DNA of 64,000 bases, from positions 20,506 to 84,505 of the forward strand of contig JBKQIF010000005.1 in assembly GCA_052148435.1 (NCBI GenBank), given 5' to 3'. A program made the position numbers and the translations under genes. How positions within the stretch are numbered: position 1 is the first letter of the stretch; each line of letters begins with the position of its first letter. Under the pieces are notes generated by a model. The model made no database searches. It was not told the origin of the DNA and was given only the letters and a program-made list of their open reading frames with translations. This document shows positions 53,493 through 60,567 of this stretch, piece by piece. This stretch comes from JBEKYD01 sp052148435 (GTDB taxonomy: Bacteria > Acidobacteriota > Terriglobia > Bryobacterales > Bryobacteraceae).

Positions 53493-53547
53493 GCTGACAG
53501 TTTTCAGTTGTCAGTTGGCAGTTAACAGTTTTCAGTTGTCAGTTGGC
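53493..53547 (+). repeat. Left repeat of the four-helix-bundle cassette
   Basis: Begins on the base after the stop of the isomerase gene. It holds a 23-base unit starting ACAGTTTTCAGTTGTCAG twice (53497-53519 and 53525-53547), separated by AGTTA. Its reverse complement matches the right repeat at 53936-53969. Confidence 0.88.
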
Positions 53548-53555
53548 GCTCCGGT

Positions 53556-53939
53556 ATGCAGGATTTCCGAGAATTGAAGGTCTGGCAGAAGGCCCACAAG
53601 CTGACGCTAGCCGTCTATCGGATAACCGCTGATTTTCCGCGCGAGGAGCGGTACGGGTTGACCGGTCAACTTCGAAGGGCGTGTTCCTCGATTGCCGCCA
53701 ATCTGGCCGAGGGATGTGGACGCAACGGGAATACGGAACTGGCCCGGTTCTGTTCCATCGCGATGGGGTCCGCCAGCGAACTTCAATACCACTTGTTGCT
53801 GGCCAGGGATTTGAACTTGATCGAGCCCGCCGAATACAAACCACTGGCTGAGGGCACCACCGAGCTGAAGCGAATGCTTACCGGCCTATGGCAGAAGCTG
53901 AAGGCGGAGGGCGGAAAGCTGACGGTTGATGGCCGTTAA
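53556..53939 (+). CDS. Four-helix-bundle protein (23S rRNA intervening-sequence/S23 family)
   Basis: A 127-residue helical protein. FRELKVWQKAHKLTLAVYRI, GLTGQLRRACSSIAANLAEG and AMGSASELQYHLLLARDLNL are diagnostic of the S23/four-helix-bundle family. First found as ORFs inside 23S rRNA intervening sequences, the fold also includes the Avd accessory proteins of diversity-generating retroelements. The fold binds nucleic acid in Avd; the role of stand-alone members is unknown. Its stop TAA is supplied by the flanking inverted repeat. No reverse transcriptase is near. Confidence 0.93.
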   Translation: MQDFRELKVWQKAHKLTLAVYRITADFPREERYGLTGQLRRACSSIAANLAEGCGRNGNTELARFCSIAMGSASELQYHLLLARDLNLIEPAEYKPLAEGTTELKRMLTGLWQKLKAEGGKLTVDGR

Positions 53940-53969
53940 CTGAAAACTTGGAACTGAAAACTGAGAACT
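53936..53969 (-). repeat. Right repeat of the four-helix-bundle cassette (inverted)
   Basis: Contains GTTAACTGAAAACT and AACTGAAAACTGAG, the reverse complement of the left repeat's AGTTTTCAGTT/AGTTAAC blocks. It provides the stop codon of the bundle gene and ends exactly where the stop codon of the convergent methyltransferase gene begins. Confidence 0.85.
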
Positions 53970-54518
53970 TTATTTCGTCCGCCCCATCTCGTAAACGTAG
54001 ATGGGATTATCCATGTTGCCGGTCCTGACGTGCACCACTTCGGCGGCCTTCCAGCCCTTCATCGGGAACTGATTCGAGACCACCCTGGCGCCCGGCTTCA
54101 GGTATTTTTCCAGGTTGGGCTTGAGCCGCTCGTTGGAACTGGTCAGCAGGTAGAGCGTTACCACGTCGGCCGGGCTGAGGTCTACGCGCAACGCGCTGTT
54201 CTGGATGATGGTGACCCTGTCGTCCAGCCCGAGCGATTTGATCCGCTCCCGCGCTTTTTCGCAAACATCCGGCAGGATTTCCACTCCCACCGCCCGCGCG
54301 CCGAATTCCTGGGCCGCTGCAATGACGATGCGTCCGTCGCCGGCGCCCAGATCGTAGACCACGTCGCTCGACTTCACGTGGGCGGCTTCCAGCATCTTCT
54401 CCACCACCAGTTGGGGGGTGGGAATGTAGGGCGCCAGATTTTCGGCCGGCCCGAACTTCTGCGCCAACCCGGGCAAGCCCGCTACGACCAGAAGAATTGC
54501 AAGAGACGAGGTTCGCAT
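53970..54518 (-). CDS. Exported class I SAM-methyltransferase-fold protein
   Basis: A 182-residue protein with an N-terminal signal peptide (LAILLVVAGLPGLAQ) and a methyltransferase Rossmann fold: VVYDLGAGDGRIVIAAA (motif I), AVGVEILPDVCEKARERI, then ADVVTLYLLTSSNERL. This exported type is common in acidobacteria; its substrate is unknown, and access to SAM outside the cytoplasm is unexplained. ATG 54518 follows the upstream gene's stop by four bases; the frame to 54560 is not used. Confidence 0.85.
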   Translation of the reverse strand: MRTSSLAILLVVAGLPGLAQKFGPAENLAPYIPTPQLVVEKMLEAAHVKSSDVVYDLGAGDGRIVIAAAQEFGARAVGVEILPDVCEKARERIKSLGLDDRVTIIQNSALRVDLSPADVVTLYLLTSSNERLKPNLEKYLKPGARVVSNQFPMKGWKAAEVVHVRTGNMDNPIYVYEMGRTK

Positions 54519-54522
54519 AACG

Positions 54523-55746
54523 TTATTGCGGCGACGAGTTTCCGGTTGCCGGCGCGGCAACCTTGGATTTTACGATACGCCCCATGATTTCGCTCCAGGC
54601 AAAAAACAAGTCGCGGGGGCGGCTGATCGTGTATTCCGCGCCCTTCAGGTACCGAACCGCGTTGCCGATCGCATCGCGCCACGGATTGGCCTGCGGGTTC
54701 AGATTATAGTTCATATAGAACACTGGATATTTGACGTCTCCCAACTGCTTGAGCGTTTCGACTGATATGGTTTCGTCCACGACCACCTTGGGTCCGGCGA
54801 AGATCACCGCATCGGGCTTGTTTTTGGCTTCTTTCACCTCCGCGGTGATGAACTGGCCGAGAAAGTCGCTATCCCCATGCTTTTGCGTCAGGCGCTTCAG
54901 ATCCACGGTGCCTAAGTTAAGGGAATTCAGTGCTTTGCCGAGAGACGGGAAGTCGATCTGGGAGGCCCCTTCCTGGCGGTAAATCACCCGCTGTTCCTGT
55001 AGGTTATAGGCCACCACGGAAAAGGAACCGATGCGCGGCTCGCGCGCGATGTTGCGCAGAATCGAGACCAGCGCGGTGGTATCGACCGGCTGCAAGGTGG
55101 CGGCCGAGGAGTCCTGCGGGGCGAAATTCACCATCACCTTCACGCTGATAGGAGTTTTGGTCGGTTCGCGCTCCACCGGCGGTTCCTGGCGAAACGGTTC
55201 GTGGTCGGTGGGCGCCACGGCCTCGGCGCCGATGCTGAGCGCCATCTGCTTGTCCCGCGGCGCCAGGCTGGCTTCGGCATCCCAGTGGGCCGAGCAGATC
55301 CGTTCCGCCCGGTCACGCATCAGCCAGTCCACGTGGTACTTGCCTTCACCCACGTCGAAGGCGCCCTGCAGGAAGGCGGAGCCACGCTCGTCCTCGCCGA
55401 TGGGCGGCACGGTTATGTGCTGCGAGAAATAGGCGGGGCCGTCGGGCTTGTCCTCCGCCGTCACGCGAAAGATCATGGTGAGCTGGTTGCCCCCGCCCGC
55501 CAGGTCTTTCAGCCCGACAGTGACCTCATAGCCGACATGGAACTTCAGGTCGAAGCCAAGTTGCGGTTTGTCGGGGGTAACCGTGCACGGCAAGTCCTTG
55601 CGCGTCTCCTGGGATTCCAGGGTCGCTGCATCGGAGGTAAACAGGCGGACCATGCCGCCACGTTCCGTACCCGGGATCAGGTCTTGTGCACGGAGCATAC
55701 TCCCCGTCAGGAGAAACGTGCAGGCAAGCAGGAGCGTTTCCGACAT
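54523..55746 (-). CDS. Large exported protein of unknown function
   Basis: A 407-residue protein with a signal peptide (LLLACTFLLTGSMLRAQ). The first half looks beta-rich (LGFDLKFHVGYEVTVGLKDL); the second has alternating strands and helices with VSILRNIAREPRIGSFSVVA and PDAVIFAGPKVVVDETIS, a pattern like the vWFA-related exported proteins of acidobacteria, but no MIDAS motif is visible. It is the first gene of a two-gene unit with the methyltransferase-fold gene. GTG 55794 is an alternative start. Confidence 0.75.
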   Translation of the reverse strand: MSETLLLACTFLLTGSMLRAQDLIPGTERGGMVRLFTSDAATLESQETRKDLPCTVTPDKPQLGFDLKFHVGYEVTVGLKDLAGGGNQLTMIFRVTAEDKPDGPAYFSQHITVPPIGEDERGSAFLQGAFDVGEGKYHVDWLMRDRAERICSAHWDAEASLAPRDKQMALSIGAEAVAPTDHEPFRQEPPVEREPTKTPISVKVMVNFAPQDSSAATLQPVDTTALVSILRNIAREPRIGSFSVVAYNLQEQRVIYRQEGASQIDFPSLGKALNSLNLGTVDLKRLTQKHGDSDFLGQFITAEVKEAKNKPDAVIFAGPKVVVDETISVETLKQLGDVKYPVFYMNYNLNPQANPWRDAIGNAVRYLKGAEYTISRPRDLFFAWSEIMGRIVKSKVAAPATGNSSPQ

Positions 55747-56034
55747 AGAGCCGAATCGCCGGGCCCCGGACAAGTTCGCTAAGGCGTTCAGCACCGAGGG
55801 ACTCCCTTACCCCTCCCCACCAAATACCCTTTGTACGATTATGGCGCAAATCTTCCGGTCCGCAACGCCAAAAACGGGTATGCCGGCCAAAGCTGGATTT
55901 GCTTGGACCAATCGGGCAACCGCCAGTAGGATCAATCGTGCGCTTCCGCCGCAACTTTCAAGCTCGCAGCCACCGGCGATCGGCCGTAAGCCGGACTGTT
56001 TGGCTAGCGGCTAAGAGCCGGCCGCCGGCAGCGC

Positions 56035-56511
56035 CTACTTTTCTTCGCCGAGCTGTTGCGTCAGGTAGCGCTCATAGCCGAGCTCTTTGATCTGGTAGAG
56101 CTGGGCTTCCAGCCAGTCTACGTGCTTCTCTTCGTCTTCGAGCAGAGTTTTGAACAACTCAGCCGAAGCGTTGTCCGCTTCCTCCCGCGCCAGCTTGATG
56201 GCATTGTTGTACATCGCCACCGCATTCAGCTCCAGCGTCAGGTCGCTTTCGAGTTGCTCCTTGACCGTCTTGCCGACGGTGAGCGAGAGCAACTCGGTGA
56301 GATTCGGCGCGCCATCCAGGAAGAGAATGCGCTCGATGAGGATCTCGGCGTGCTTCATCTCGTCGATGGACTGCTTCTTAATGTAGTGTCCGAGCTTTTC
56401 GTACTTCCAGTTTTCGCACATCTCGGCGTGGAGAAAATACTGGCTGATCGCCGTAAGTTCTTCCTTGAGAGCCGCATTCAATTCGGCGATGACTTTGGGG
56501 TTTCCTTGCAT
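56035..56511 (-). CDS. bfr: Bacterioferritin
   Basis: A 158-residue iron-storage protein that forms 24-mers. The di-iron ferroxidase ligands are seen in LKEELTAISQYF, DEMKHAEIL, LTLELNAVAMY and LEDEEKHVDWLE; Met in DEMKHAE is the usual haem ligand. ATG 56511 gives the family-typical MQGNPKVIAELN start; the longer frame to 56601 is ignored. Confidence 0.96.
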   Translation of the reverse strand: MQGNPKVIAELNAALKEELTAISQYFLHAEMCENWKYEKLGHYIKKQSIDEMKHAEILIERILFLDGAPNLTELLSLTVGKTVKEQLESDLTLELNAVAMYNNAIKLAREEADNASAELFKTLLEDEEKHVDWLEAQLYQIKELGYERYLTQQLGEEK

Positions 56512-56706
56512 AGACCGGATTGTAGCGCGGATTGTAAACATCGGGGCGTGGCGTGTCCGGAGCCGCTCCCTTTTGAAGTTGAAAAAACAAATTCGAGCCA
56601 CCGATGAACACCGATAAATCCTTTGATTTCTTTATCGGCGTTTATCAGTGTTCATTGGCTATACTCTTTCACGAGCTCTGCGCTAGCCAGCGGCGCTCTG
56701 TAACGG

Positions 56707-57015
56707 TTACGCCGGGGCGGCCTGGATCTTTTCCAGCATGGCCGTATACTCGAAGCCAGCGGGGTCGAATCCGTGCGCCGACAAGGCCGCGCGCACCTCA
56801 TCCAACTGGCCGCCATAAGCCGGAAACTCGACCACCGTGACAGCTTCATGATAGATCTGCGGGTTAATGGGGAAAGACGCTTCGGCCAACGATTCGAGCA
56901 GGGCCTCCAGACGGCGGGGCTCCACTGGGATGGATACCGAAACCAAGTCGCCTTCCGAACTGGAAAGCGAAGGCGCCGAAGCGGGGAGGGACGGTAAACT
57001 TTGCCAGACGCTCAT
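56707..57015 (-). CDS. Small protein of unknown function with attenuator leader
   Basis: A 102-residue soluble protein: a Ser/Pro-rich N-terminus, then a compact alpha/beta pattern (LVSVSIPVEPRRLEALLESL, EAVTVVEFPAYGGQLDEVRA, HGFDPAGFEYTAMLEKI) that suggests a ferredoxin-like or ACT-like fold, though I do not recognise the family. GGAGG sits just before ATG 57015. The 170-base leader with a terminator implies regulation by a small molecule, a protein or translation. Confidence 0.78.
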   Translation of the reverse strand: MSVWQSLPSLPASAPSLSSSEGDLVSVSIPVEPRRLEALLESLAEASFPINPQIYHEAVTVVEFPAYGGQLDEVRAALSAHGFDPAGFEYTAMLEKIQAAPA

Positions 57016-57053
57016 ACAACCTCCAGCATCCAGCGATTAAGTCCGTTCACAAC

Positions 57054-57183
57054 AAAAAACCCTGACGGCCGGCGAAGGCGTCAGGGTCCGAATATTTCCT
57101 TGAACAGACCGACTCGCCTTTAGCACTTTTTTTCGTGGTTGCAATTAGCAGGCCCGGAAGGGCCCTAAATCAATCCACGTTAC
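57054..57183 (-). promoter_or_regulatory. Leader RNA with terminator and possible antiterminator
   Basis: On the minus strand a stem ACCCTGACG/CGTCAGGGT (57087-57079 with 57067-57059) is followed by six U, a Rho-independent terminator 40 bases before the start codon. Upstream, GGCGAGTCGGTC (about 57118-57107) can pair instead with GACCCTGACGCC, which would break the terminator. A further stem GGGCC-ttcc-GGCCC lies at 57151-57165. This is the layout of an attenuator or riboswitch. No known riboswitch consensus was recognised. Confidence 0.6.
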
Positions 57184-57189
57184 TTAGAG

Positions 57190-57216
57190 ATTATCACGTT
57201 TCACGCCCTCTGTCCA
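57190..57216 (-). promoter_or_regulatory. Promoter for the attenuated gene
   Basis: On the minus strand TGGACA (57216-57211) and GATAAT (57195-57190) are 15 bases apart, giving a start near 57183 and a leader of about 170 bases. The spacing is a little short, so moderate confidence. Confidence 0.45.
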
Positions 57217-57240
57217 GATGGCACAATGGAATTGCGGCCC

Positions 57241-57657
57241 ATGCAAATCGATAGCCTTCACCACCTCGCCCTGACGGTTACGGATCTGGAGCGCTCGCGG
57301 CGGTTTTACCTTGAAATTCTGGGGCTTACGGAAATCACCCGGCCGCCGTTTTCCTTTCCCGGCGCCTGGTTTGCGGTTGGAGAAACCGGCCAGCAACTGC
57401 ATCTGATCGTGCATACCCGCTCCCCCTTTCGCGCGGGTAAGCCGCTGGATACACGCGACTTGCACTTCGCCGTCCGGGTGCCGAGCTACGCCCGTGCGGT
57501 GGAGTTCCTGCGCACCAGCGGTTACCGCGACGACATTGCCGGCGACGACCCGCTGCGCATGATCCTGCAGCCCCACGCCGTGGCTGGGTTCCCCCAGATT
57601 TATATCCTCGATCCCGACCGTCACGTGATCGAGATCAACGGCGCCTCGCTGGACTGA
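57241..57657 (+). CDS. VOC-family (glyoxalase/dioxygenase-like) protein
   Basis: A 138-residue vicinal-oxygen-chelate protein: SLHHLALTVTDLERSRRFYL, the metal-type HLIVHTR strand, DLHFAVRVPSYARAV and the C-terminal IYILDPDRHVIEI. The His and Glu ligands of the family are present. Its reaction is unknown. ATG 57226 is a second possible start. It diverges from the attenuated gene. Confidence 0.85.
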   Translation: MQIDSLHHLALTVTDLERSRRFYLEILGLTEITRPPFSFPGAWFAVGETGQQLHLIVHTRSPFRAGKPLDTRDLHFAVRVPSYARAVEFLRTSGYRDDIAGDDPLRMILQPHAVAGFPQIYILDPDRHVIEINGASLD

Positions 57658-57797
57658 GCCGCGACCGAAAGATGCCGTGAAAAAATTGCCCTATTTGTCC
57701 GTGTTCATCGGCGTTTATCGGCGGCCACGTTTCTTCGCACCTTCAGCGGAGTGCGGCGAGTCCAGAAGTGGTTTAGAATCAAAAGACACTAGATCCC

Positions 57798-57874
57798 GGG
57801 CCCGTAGCTCAGGTGGATAGAGCACCTGCCTTCTAAGCAGGTGGTCGCTGGTTCGAGTCCAGCCGGGCCTACCA
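57798..57874 (+). tRNA. tRNA-Arg (anticodon TCT)
   Basis: A full cloverleaf of 77 bases with encoded CCA. The acceptor stem GGGCCCG pairs with CGGGCCT (first pair G-U). The D arm has TAGCTCAGG...GAGC, the anticodon stem CCTGC/GCAGG holds the loop C-TTCTAA with anticodon TCT, and the T arm is CTGG-TTCGAGT-CCAG. It is the likely integration site of the element to its right. Confidence 0.95.
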
Positions 57875-57964
57875 AATGAAATGAGCAGGTTACGGGGAAT
57901 TCAGGCCCCGCCCGAGTGGCGGTTGTGACGCGATTTGTGACGTAAGCCGCCCGACCATACCCCG

Positions 57965-59158
57965 TCAGTTCGCCCGGCCTTTGGCGTGTTCCGCGTCTGG
58001 TTCCAGGCCGATCAGCCCGCCGCCCAGTGCCTCTACAGCCTGCCGTTTCGCGGCCATCCTGACGTGTGAATAGTGATCCTGCATTTTCTTGGAGAGGTGA
58101 CCGGCGATGCTTTGTATAGCCGCATCGGGCACGCCGGCTTCCGCCATCTCGGTAATGCTCTGGTGCCGTAAATCGTGGAACCTGAAACCGCGGAAGGCTT
58201 GCGCCGCGCCCTTCCATGCGGCCTTTGCCGCGCCGATCCGGCCGCCCGATTCAAGCACGGCGCGTGCCGCTTCGCGTCCGGCCTGCGTTCCGGCTTGCTT
58301 TACTAGGCTCCGCCAGGCAGTGTGCAGGCTCCGCTGATGTCGAGTGAAATCGAGCGCACCATTTTCGCAGCCGGGAAACACGAAATGCTCCGCCGCGCCG
58401 CCGCCGCCAACCTCCGCCCGTCGCAGTAGTCGCGCGAACGCTGCCAGTGCCTCATCATTCAACGGGATAGTTCGCCGCCCCGCCTCCGTCTTGCTTCGCT
58501 GAATGGGCAGGGTGCGCCCGAATAGATCTACGTCCGACCAATGCAGGTTGAGTAGTTCCACCTTGCGGCAAGTGGTGTTCACAGCGATGACGCCTGCACA
58601 GTAGGCTACGTCCCATTCGGGCCTGCTTGCCGCCGTGCGGAACAGCAGTAGTTTCTGTTCCAGCGTCAACGCGCGCCCGACCACGTTTTGATTCTCTGGC
58701 AGGTTCGCAACGTCATCGGCAATGATGCTCCATCGCTTCGCCCGCTTGAGGATCTGGCGTATCAGTGTTACTTCCAGGTTGATGGTACGGCCCGATACGC
58801 CTTCCGCCTTGCGCGCGTCCTGGTAGGCTCGGATTGCCGCCGCGTCAACCTTCCGCACCAGAACGCCGCCCATGATCCGCTTGAGCACCTTGGACCGTTC
58901 GCGGTCAATCTGGGTGGTGCGTTCCGCGACCCGACCCTCACGCGATTTCACGAATTGGTCAAGCGCCTGTTCCAAAGGGAGGGACGCGAAACTCCCTTTG
59001 CCGGCGGGCGGTGCGGCCTTGCCTTCCAGGATGCGCCCGATAAGCTCCTTCTGCTTGTGTTGCGCCTCCTGCCAGTTGCGGGTTTCGAGCGATTCGCGGT
59101 ATCGAATGCCGTTCACCGTCACGTCGACGTGGTAGGTTTTGTTCCGTTTGTAGATCAC
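57965..59158 (-). CDS. Tyrosine site-specific integrase
   Basis: A 397-residue phage-type integrase. Arm/core-binding domains occupy about residues 1-170 (NGIRYRESLETRNWQEAQ, then the SAM-like helices), followed by the catalytic domain with the first Arg in TTCRKVELLNLHW, the HxxR box in FHDLRHQSI, and GHLSKKMQDHYSHV with the last His and the nucleophilic Tyr. An Ala/Gly-rich insert near 290-320 is a little unusual. The start is GTG 59158, overlapping the stop of the preceding small gene. It lies 90 bases from tRNA-Arg, its presumed attB. Confidence 0.95.
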   Translation of the reverse strand: MIYKRNKTYHVDVTVNGIRYRESLETRNWQEAQHKQKELIGRILEGKAAPPAGKGSFASLPLEQALDQFVKSREGRVAERTTQIDRERSKVLKRIMGGVLVRKVDAAAIRAYQDARKAEGVSGRTINLEVTLIRQILKRAKRWSIIADDVANLPENQNVVGRALTLEQKLLLFRTAASRPEWDVAYCAGVIAVNTTCRKVELLNLHWSDVDLFGRTLPIQRSKTEAGRRTIPLNDEALAAFARLLRRAEVGGGGAAEHFVFPGCENGALDFTRHQRSLHTAWRSLVKQAGTQAGREAARAVLESGGRIGAAKAAWKGAAQAFRGFRFHDLRHQSITEMAEAGVPDAAIQSIAGHLSKKMQDHYSHVRMAAKRQAVEALGGGLIGLEPDAEHAKGRAN

Positions 59159-59337
59159 TGGCCGCCGTCCTCCGCCGCGCGCCGCAAGCCCTCGATGTCG
59201 AGTTTTCCGGCCTCCAGTTCCCGCCCCAGTTGCTCCCGCCGATCCGCCGGCAGTTGCTCAATCAGCCGCAACAGTTCGGCCACGTTGCGGGAGTATTCGT
59301 CGTTCACTTCCGGCCCGTCCGTCATTTCGCCCCCCAT
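59155..59337 (-). CDS. Small acidic helical protein, unknown function
   Basis: A 60-residue helical protein (VAELLRLIEQLPADRREQLG, RELEAGKLDIEGLRR). The GTGA overlap with the integrase and the 16-base overlap with the gene upstream show tight operon packing. No family recognised. Confidence 0.62.
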   Translation of the reverse strand: MGGEMTDGPEVNDEYSRNVAELLRLIEQLPADRREQLGRELEAGKLDIEGLRRAAEDGGQ

Positions 59338-59546
59338 GCAGTTCCCCTGAACGCGCGCTTCGGGCTTCCCGCCGCCTCCATGGCTTCGTCGTAAGCATCC
59401 GCCAGCACGATGCGCTCGCCCGCACGGTCGGGGTAAAGGCTCGGGAAGTAGTCGCCAGCCCGGTTGGTGAGTTCTGCGAAGGACGCAAACGCCATGTGCC
59501 TCCGCGTGAGTACGTCCAGGTCAGTTGCGTGTATCGTTCCGTTCAC
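59322..59546 (-). CDS. Small protein, unknown function
   Basis: A 74-residue protein with THATDLDVLTR-like beginning and FAELTNRAGDYFPSLYPDRA. GTG 59546 is chosen because AAAGGAG lies seven bases upstream; it overlaps the recombinase stop by four bases. The frame to 59594 is not used. No family recognised. Confidence 0.6.
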   Translation of the reverse strand: MNGTIHATDLDVLTRRHMAFASFAELTNRAGDYFPSLYPDRAGERIVLADAYDEAMEAAGSPKRAFRGTAWGAK

Positions 59547-60220
59547 GCCGTTGCTCCTTTCAAAATCCCCGCCACATACTGGAACCGCCAGCATCCGCCG
59601 CGCCGGGTTCGGTAGCCGCAGCCGTTCAGATCATCGGCAATCCGCCGTGTCGAAAGTCCGTCTTGAGATAGCGCCCGAATGCGCGCCACAATCTCTTGCT
59701 CCTGCGGATCGGCCTCCAGGTGAACGCCATCCGCCGCTAGTTTATAGCCGAACGGCAGTTCGCCGACGCGCTCACCCTGCGATTTCTTGAAGGACATTGC
59801 CGTGCGCGTCCGTTCGCCGATGGCTTCGCGTTCCCACTGGCTAACGGAAACCATGATATTCAGCACCAGCCGCCCCGCCGCGCTCCCGGTGTCCAGAGAT
59901 TCGGCCACGCTCACCAGGGACACGCCGCGCCGGGTGAACCGCTCCAGGAGTACGGCCAAATCGCGAACGCTCCGGGTGAGTCGGTCCAACTTAGCAATGA
60001 TGATAGTATCCACCGCGCCCGCGTCAACCAGTGAGAGCAACCGCGCCATGCCAGGACGGTTGAGGGACTTTGCGCTTTCGCCCGCGTCTACGATCACGTC
60101 AAGTAGCTCGGCATCCTGAACCGCTGCCATCGCCCGAACCTTGGCTGTTTGCGCTTCGAGGGAAACGCCCCGATCCGCTTGTTTGTCGGTGCTCACTCTG
60201 GCGTAACCGATTGCTCGCAT
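59543..60220 (-). CDS. Serine recombinase (resolvase/invertase family)
   Basis: A 225-residue serine recombinase. The nucleophile is in IGYARVSTDKQ; SLEAQTAKVRAM, KLDRLTRSVRDLAVLLE and ISQWERE-type VSQWEREAIGERTR complete the catalytic domain. The C-terminus (ADPQEQEIVARIRALSQDGLS, TRRIADDLNGCGYRTR) is a recombinase-type DNA-binding domain. ATG 60220 starts the conserved part. Its role beside a tyrosine integrase in the same element is unclear; it may resolve or invert DNA. Confidence 0.92.
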   Translation of the reverse strand: MRAIGYARVSTDKQADRGVSLEAQTAKVRAMAAVQDAELLDVIVDAGESAKSLNRPGMARLLSLVDAGAVDTIIIAKLDRLTRSVRDLAVLLERFTRRGVSLVSVAESLDTGSAAGRLVLNIMVSVSQWEREAIGERTRTAMSFKKSQGERVGELPFGYKLAADGVHLEADPQEQEIVARIRALSQDGLSTRRIADDLNGCGYRTRRGGCWRFQYVAGILKGATA

Positions 60221-60299
60221 GTCTCCATTATTAGCTAAACCCCCATTAGCTGTCAAGCACTTTCTTGCGCCTGGAGCAAAAGGGGGTTAAGCTGATGGC

Positions 60300-60500
60300 A
60301 TGGGCAAGAAATTACCCCCTGAAGTGCTCGCATACTTCCGTAGGCAGGGCAGCAAGGGCGGGGCGATTGGCGGTAAGCGCTCGCTGGACACTATGACGCC
60401 AGCCGAACGAACCGCCAGGGCGAAAAAAGCCGCCGCCGCGTCCGCCGCCGTCCGCTCAGCAAGGAAGCGGCCCGCTGCCCGCCGGAAAAAGGCGGAGTGA
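60300..60500 (+). CDS. Small basic Ala/Lys-rich protein
   Basis: A 66-residue protein: LPPEVLAYFRRQGSKGGAIG, GGKRSL, MTPAERTARAKKAAAAS and a very basic tail. It has the look of short nucleic-acid-binding proteins frequent in acidobacterial elements (QG.KGG..GG pattern). It diverges from the recombinase gene across 80 bases, so the two could share a control region. Confidence 0.65.
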   Translation: MGKKLPPEVLAYFRRQGSKGGAIGGKRSLDTMTPAERTARAKKAAAASAAVRSARKRPAARRKKAE

Positions 60501-60567
60501 AATCGCCCCGTCCGTGAGCAGGGGAGAGACGTTCTTTCGTGGTATGGCTCGATTGTGGCGCGCGGCC

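Noticed and set aside
53493..53547. Short CRISPR array
   Set aside because: Only two close repeat units with a five-base separation and no cas genes; the repeats are the ends of the four-helix-bundle cassette.
53556..53939. Accessory gene of a diversity-generating retroelement
   Set aside because: No reverse transcriptase, template repeat or variable repeat is visible nearby; only the fold is shared.
57789..58217. 142-residue minus-strand frame over the tRNA
   Set aside because: It covers the tRNA-Arg and the integrase 3' end; the translation is a familiar false gene seen antisense to tRNAs.
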